From assembly GCA_009776515.1 (NCBI GenBank), contig WRNP01000067.1, positions 1 through 7,842 on the forward strand: a DNA stretch of 7,842 nt. The letters are read 5' to 3'. Position numbers and translations under genes: made by a program. Below, piece after piece: positions 5,830 through 7,842 of the stretch; position 1 is the first letter of the stretch; each line of letters begins with the position of its first letter. This stretch comes from Dehalococcoidia bacterium (GTDB taxonomy: Bacteria; Chloroflexota; Dehalococcoidia; Dehalococcoidales; UBA1222). The notes below the pieces were generated by a model. That model worked only from the letters and a program-made list of their open reading frames with translations, had not been told where the DNA came from and made no database searches.

Positions 5830-6135
5830 ATGGCAGAATGGTCTTTTATCACCAACCATGGCTTGGTACTGGCCGCTATCGCCAGGCATCCGCGCTCCAC
5901 AGCACGAGACCTGGGAGATGATGTGGGAATTACCGAGCGCACCGCCCATAAGATCATCATTGATTTGGAAGAAGCAGGCTATATCACTAAGACCAAAATT
6001 GGTCGCAAGAACAAATACACCATCCATCCCGATATGCCTCTCGCCGAAGAAGCCACCGATGCCGCTGTCGGAGAGCTTTTGGTAATGCTTGGCTGGAAGC
6101 GCCGCCGTCGGCGTGAGCCTACTCCCGTCTCCTAA
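5830..6135 (+). CDS. Small winged-helix DNA-binding protein, possible transcription regulator
   Basis: A 101-residue protein almost entirely made of one winged helix-turn-helix domain. WSFITNHGLVLAAIARHP (4-21) is the first helix. STARDLGDDVGITERTAHKIIIDLEE (23-48) is the HTH, with the recognition helix near ITERTAHKII. GYITKTKIGRKNKYTIH (50-66) is the wing. A basic tail, KRRRRR (90-95), follows. The WxFxTNHxxVL...VGITERxxxxIxxDLxxxGY pattern belongs to a short-regulator group I associate with Chloroflexota and Actinomycetota; its members look MarR- or ArsR-like but have no known ligand. No Cys or His metal site is seen. In-frame codons upstream reach a stop at 5770 without another start codon, so the ATG at 5830 is firm, yet no Shine-Dalgarno site precedes it. 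Its place before argJ does not by itself show that it controls arginine genes. Confidence 0.82.
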   Translation: MAEWSFITNHGLVLAAIARHPRSTARDLGDDVGITERTAHKIIIDLEEAGYITKTKIGRKNKYTIHPDMPLAEEATDAAVGELLVMLGWKRRRRREPTPVS

Positions 6136-6280
6136 CCGCATCTGGGCTCCATTTGCCACCCTTGTTTCCGTCAAACAGAGGCTTCTTCACTCTCTATTAG
6201 TATGGCGACATGTTCCAGTCGTTTAATCCTGGGTTGGTTCGACTTCTGCTGGCCATAAATGTTATTATGAGTGCTCTGTC

Positions 6281-7483
6281 ATGGTCGAAAAGATTGAATT
6301 CCTCTCTCCAGGCACCATCACCGCACCAGCAGGCTTTATCGCTGGGGCTGCCTACGGCGGTCTTAACAAACACGCCCCTTTCAAACTAGATGTGGGGCTC
6401 CTTCTTAGCCAGACGCCCTGCACGGCTGCCGGGGTCTTCACACAGAACCAAATAAAGTCTGCCCCGGTGTTGCTCTGTCAAGAGCACCTCCGAGTACCCA
6501 CCGTCCGCGCCGTCGTCGCCAACAGCGGCTGCGCCAATGCCAACACCGGGACAGAGGGAAGGCAAGATGCCCAATCTATGGCCGAGGCAGCGGCAGCCAA
6601 AGCGGGTATCCGGGCGACCGAGGTACTCGTTCTAAGTACGGGGGTTATCGGTCGCCGTTTGCCCATTGATAGTCTCCGCCAAGCGGTAGCGGCCATAGAG
6701 CTCACTCCGCAGGGTGGGCACCTCTTGGCGCGTGCCATCATGACTACCGACACCGTACCCAAAGAGACGGCGTGCCGTGCTGGTGATTTTATCATCGGCG
6801 GTATCGCCAAGGGTGCAGGCATGATTCACCCTAACATGGCCACCATGCTCTGTGTCCTTACCACCGATGCCGCCGCTCCGGCGGACTTTCTCGCCGCAGC
6901 TCTCAAGGCTGCGGTAGACAAGTCATTTAACATGATATCCGTTGACGGCGACACCAGCCCTAATGACACCGTACTGCTCTTGGCAAACGGTATGTCGGGT
7001 CAAAGGATAGTAGACAGCGAAGATGGTACCGCTCTATTCCAAAAAGCGCTGGACGAGACATGCATCCGCCTCGCCAAGGCCATCGCCCGCGATGGAGAGG
7101 GGGCAACGAAGCTCATTGAGGTCGTAGTAAGAGGAGCGGATACGCTCTCCGCAGCTCAAGATGCCGCCCGCACCATAGTAAGCTCCAGCCTAGTAAAAAC
7201 CGCTATCCATGGTGCCGACCCCAATTGGGGGCGCATCATTGCCGCCGCCGGAAGGAGTCCGGCCAGGATTGAAGCCGAAAAGCTCGCCCTTACCATGTGC
7301 GATGTGCCCGTCATGCGGAACGGGGCTCCGCTGGATTTCGACAGCCAGTACCTTTCATCACTCCTCCACCGCGATGAGATTACCATTGAGCTTCATCTTG
7401 GACTGGGCGAAGCCGCCGCCACCGCTTGGGGCTGTGATCTCTCAGCAAAATACGTGGCCATTAACGCCGAATACACCACCTAG
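6281..7483 (+). CDS. argJ: Bifunctional glutamate N-acetyltransferase / amino-acid N-acetyltransferase ArgJ
   Basis: A 400-residue ArgJ, full length for the family. It moves the acetyl group from N-acetylornithine to glutamate, so the acetyl group is recycled in arginine biosynthesis; many members can also use acetyl-CoA. The autocleavage motif KGAGMIHPNMATML (177-190) is intact: the precursor splits between Ala187 and Thr188, and Thr188 becomes the catalytic N-terminal nucleophile of the beta chain. The oxyanion-hole segment STGVIG (119-124), the N-terminal AAGVFTQN (49-56), the SFNMISVDGDTSPNDT segment (215-230) and the closing YVAINAEYTT are all typical. Whether it is mono- or bifunctional cannot be decided from sequence alone. 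The ATG lies at the expected family start but has no clear Shine-Dalgarno site. argB follows after 5 bp, so the two form an operon. Gap 6136-6280 holds no gene. Confidence 0.97.
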   Translation: MVEKIEFLSPGTITAPAGFIAGAAYGGLNKHAPFKLDVGLLLSQTPCTAAGVFTQNQIKSAPVLLCQEHLRVPTVRAVVANSGCANANTGTEGRQDAQSMAEAAAAKAGIRATEVLVLSTGVIGRRLPIDSLRQAVAAIELTPQGGHLLARAIMTTDTVPKETACRAGDFIIGGIAKGAGMIHPNMATMLCVLTTDAAAPADFLAAALKAAVDKSFNMISVDGDTSPNDTVLLLANGMSGQRIVDSEDGTALFQKALDETCIRLAKAIARDGEGATKLIEVVVRGADTLSAAQDAARTIVSSSLVKTAIHGADPNWGRIIAAAGRSPARIEAEKLALTMCDVPVMRNGAPLDFDSQYLSSLLHRDEITIELHLGLGEAAATAWGCDLSAKYVAINAEYTT

Positions 7484-7488
7484 ACGCT

Positions 7489-7842
7489 ATGAACACTATT
7501 TCCAAACCCATCGTGGTAAAGCTGGGCGGTAGCATTTTGGATGCGCGCGATGCCACCCTGACCGATCTGGTACGTCTGCAAAACGAGGGCTACCGACTCG
7601 TTATAGTGCACGGCGGTGCCAAGATGGTTACTGCTTGGTGCGCCGGACTGGGCATCGCTAGTCAGTTCCATCAAGGTGAGCGCATCACCGATCGTCACTC
7701 GCTGGATGTGGTCACCGCCGTACTCGCCGGGCTGGCCAATAAGGAAACGGTGGCGGCGCTGACGCGGGCGGGCGGGCGGGCGGTAGGCATTTCTGGTGCT
7801 GACGGTGCCTTAATACAGGCCCGCATCAAGGATGCCGCTCTG
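7489..7842 (+). CDS. argB: Acetylglutamate kinase ArgB, N-terminal 118 residues (cut by window edge)
   Basis: Open from the ATG at 7489 to the end of the window without a stop, 118 codons of a protein usually near 250-300 residues. It would phosphorylate N-acetylglutamate using ATP, the step after ArgJ. Visible motifs are VVKLGGS (9-15, phosphate-binding Lys11 and the Gly pair), VIVHGGAKM (38-46, substrate loop), GERITD (63-68, with Arg65 for N-acetylglutamate), AVLAGLANKE (77-86) and AVGISGADG (98-106). The usual HGGGP is changed to HGGAK. The protein starts only about 8 residues before the first strand, so the N-terminal helix that arginine-inhibited hexameric enzymes carry is absent. The start is 5 bp after the argJ stop with no Shine-Dalgarno site, which suggests coupling to argJ translation. 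A related amino-acid kinase such as LysZ is a less likely alternative given the argJ neighbour. Confidence 0.93.
   Translation, partial: MNTISKPIVVKLGGSILDARDATLTDLVRLQNEGYRLVIVHGGAKMVTAWCAGLGIASQFHQGERITDRHSLDVVTAVLAGLANKETVAALTRAGGRAVGISGADGALIQARIKDAAL
7765..7783 (+). repeat. (CGGG)4CGG tetranucleotide tract inside argB, G-quadruplex pattern
   Basis: Four GGG runs (7766-7768, 7770-7772, 7774-7776, 7778-7780) are separated by single C bases and followed by GG. This meets the standard G3N1G3N1G3N1G3 quadruplex pattern on the coding strand. It encodes the conserved argB segment RAGGRA, and the frame is intact through it. The unit length is not a multiple of three, so gain or loss of one unit would shift the frame. 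Confidence 0.7.

Noticed and set aside
6160..6185. Hairpin CCTTGTTT / AAACAGAGG after the winged-helix gene as a terminator
   Set aside because: It needs a bulge and a wobble pair and is followed by a mixed CTTCTTCACTC run rather than a clean U-tract.
1..7842. CRISPR array, insertion sequence, phage or toxin-antitoxin genes
   Set aside because: No regularly spaced repeats, terminal inverted repeats, transposase motifs or toxin pairs were seen; the genes are metabolic or housekeeping.

Overview
The window comes from a bacterial chromosome. The best guess is an uncultured Chloroflexota of the Dehalococcoidia type. The clues are a molybdenum hydroxylase whose iron-sulfur subunit carries a Tat signal, a lipobox-like Cys and a Val/Thr-rich linker, a short winged-helix protein of a style common in Chloroflexota and Actinomycetota, and moderate G+C. 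This assignment is an inference from protein style, not a search result.

Left part (39-4200, minus strand): a three-gene operon for an exported molybdenum hydroxylase of the xanthine dehydrogenase/aldehyde oxidoreductase family. The order of transcription is the 2Fe-2S subunit (3358-3999, Tat signal and possible lipid anchor), the molybdopterin-binding catalytic subunit (1012-3345) and the FAD subunit with a four-Cys 4Fe-4S insertion (39-1001). At both junctions the upstream stop codon TAG is the first part of the next Shine-Dalgarno sequence, which suggests translational coupling. A sigma70-like promoter lies at 4170-4197. It would give a leader of about 160 nt that can fold into two mutually exclusive hairpins.

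Middle part (4272-5653): two genes for secreted, probably lipid-anchored proteins, transcribed divergently. One is a small OB-fold (tRNA_anti-like) protein on the minus strand (4307-4786), with a weak terminator after it. The other is a cyclophilin-type peptidyl-prolyl isomerase on the plus strand (4973-5653). Two good back-to-back promoters, both with 17-bp spacers, lie at 4827-4855 and 4903-4931. The right-hand one decides the start codon of the cyclophilin gene.

Right part (5742-7842, plus strand): a 101-residue winged-helix DNA-binding protein preceded by inverted repeats that could be its operator, then the arginine biosynthesis genes argJ and argB, 5 bp apart, with argB cut by the window edge. 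Together ArgJ and ArgB give the N-acetylglutamate and N-acetylglutamyl phosphate steps of the acetyl-recycling ornithine pathway. A (CGGG)n tract inside argB fits the G-quadruplex pattern.

No CRISPR array, insertion sequence, tRNA or rRNA was seen. The least ordinary content is the exported molybdenum hydroxylase, with an unusual RCVHHP segment near the expected active-site loop, and its structured leader. No clearly new multi-gene system is visible.
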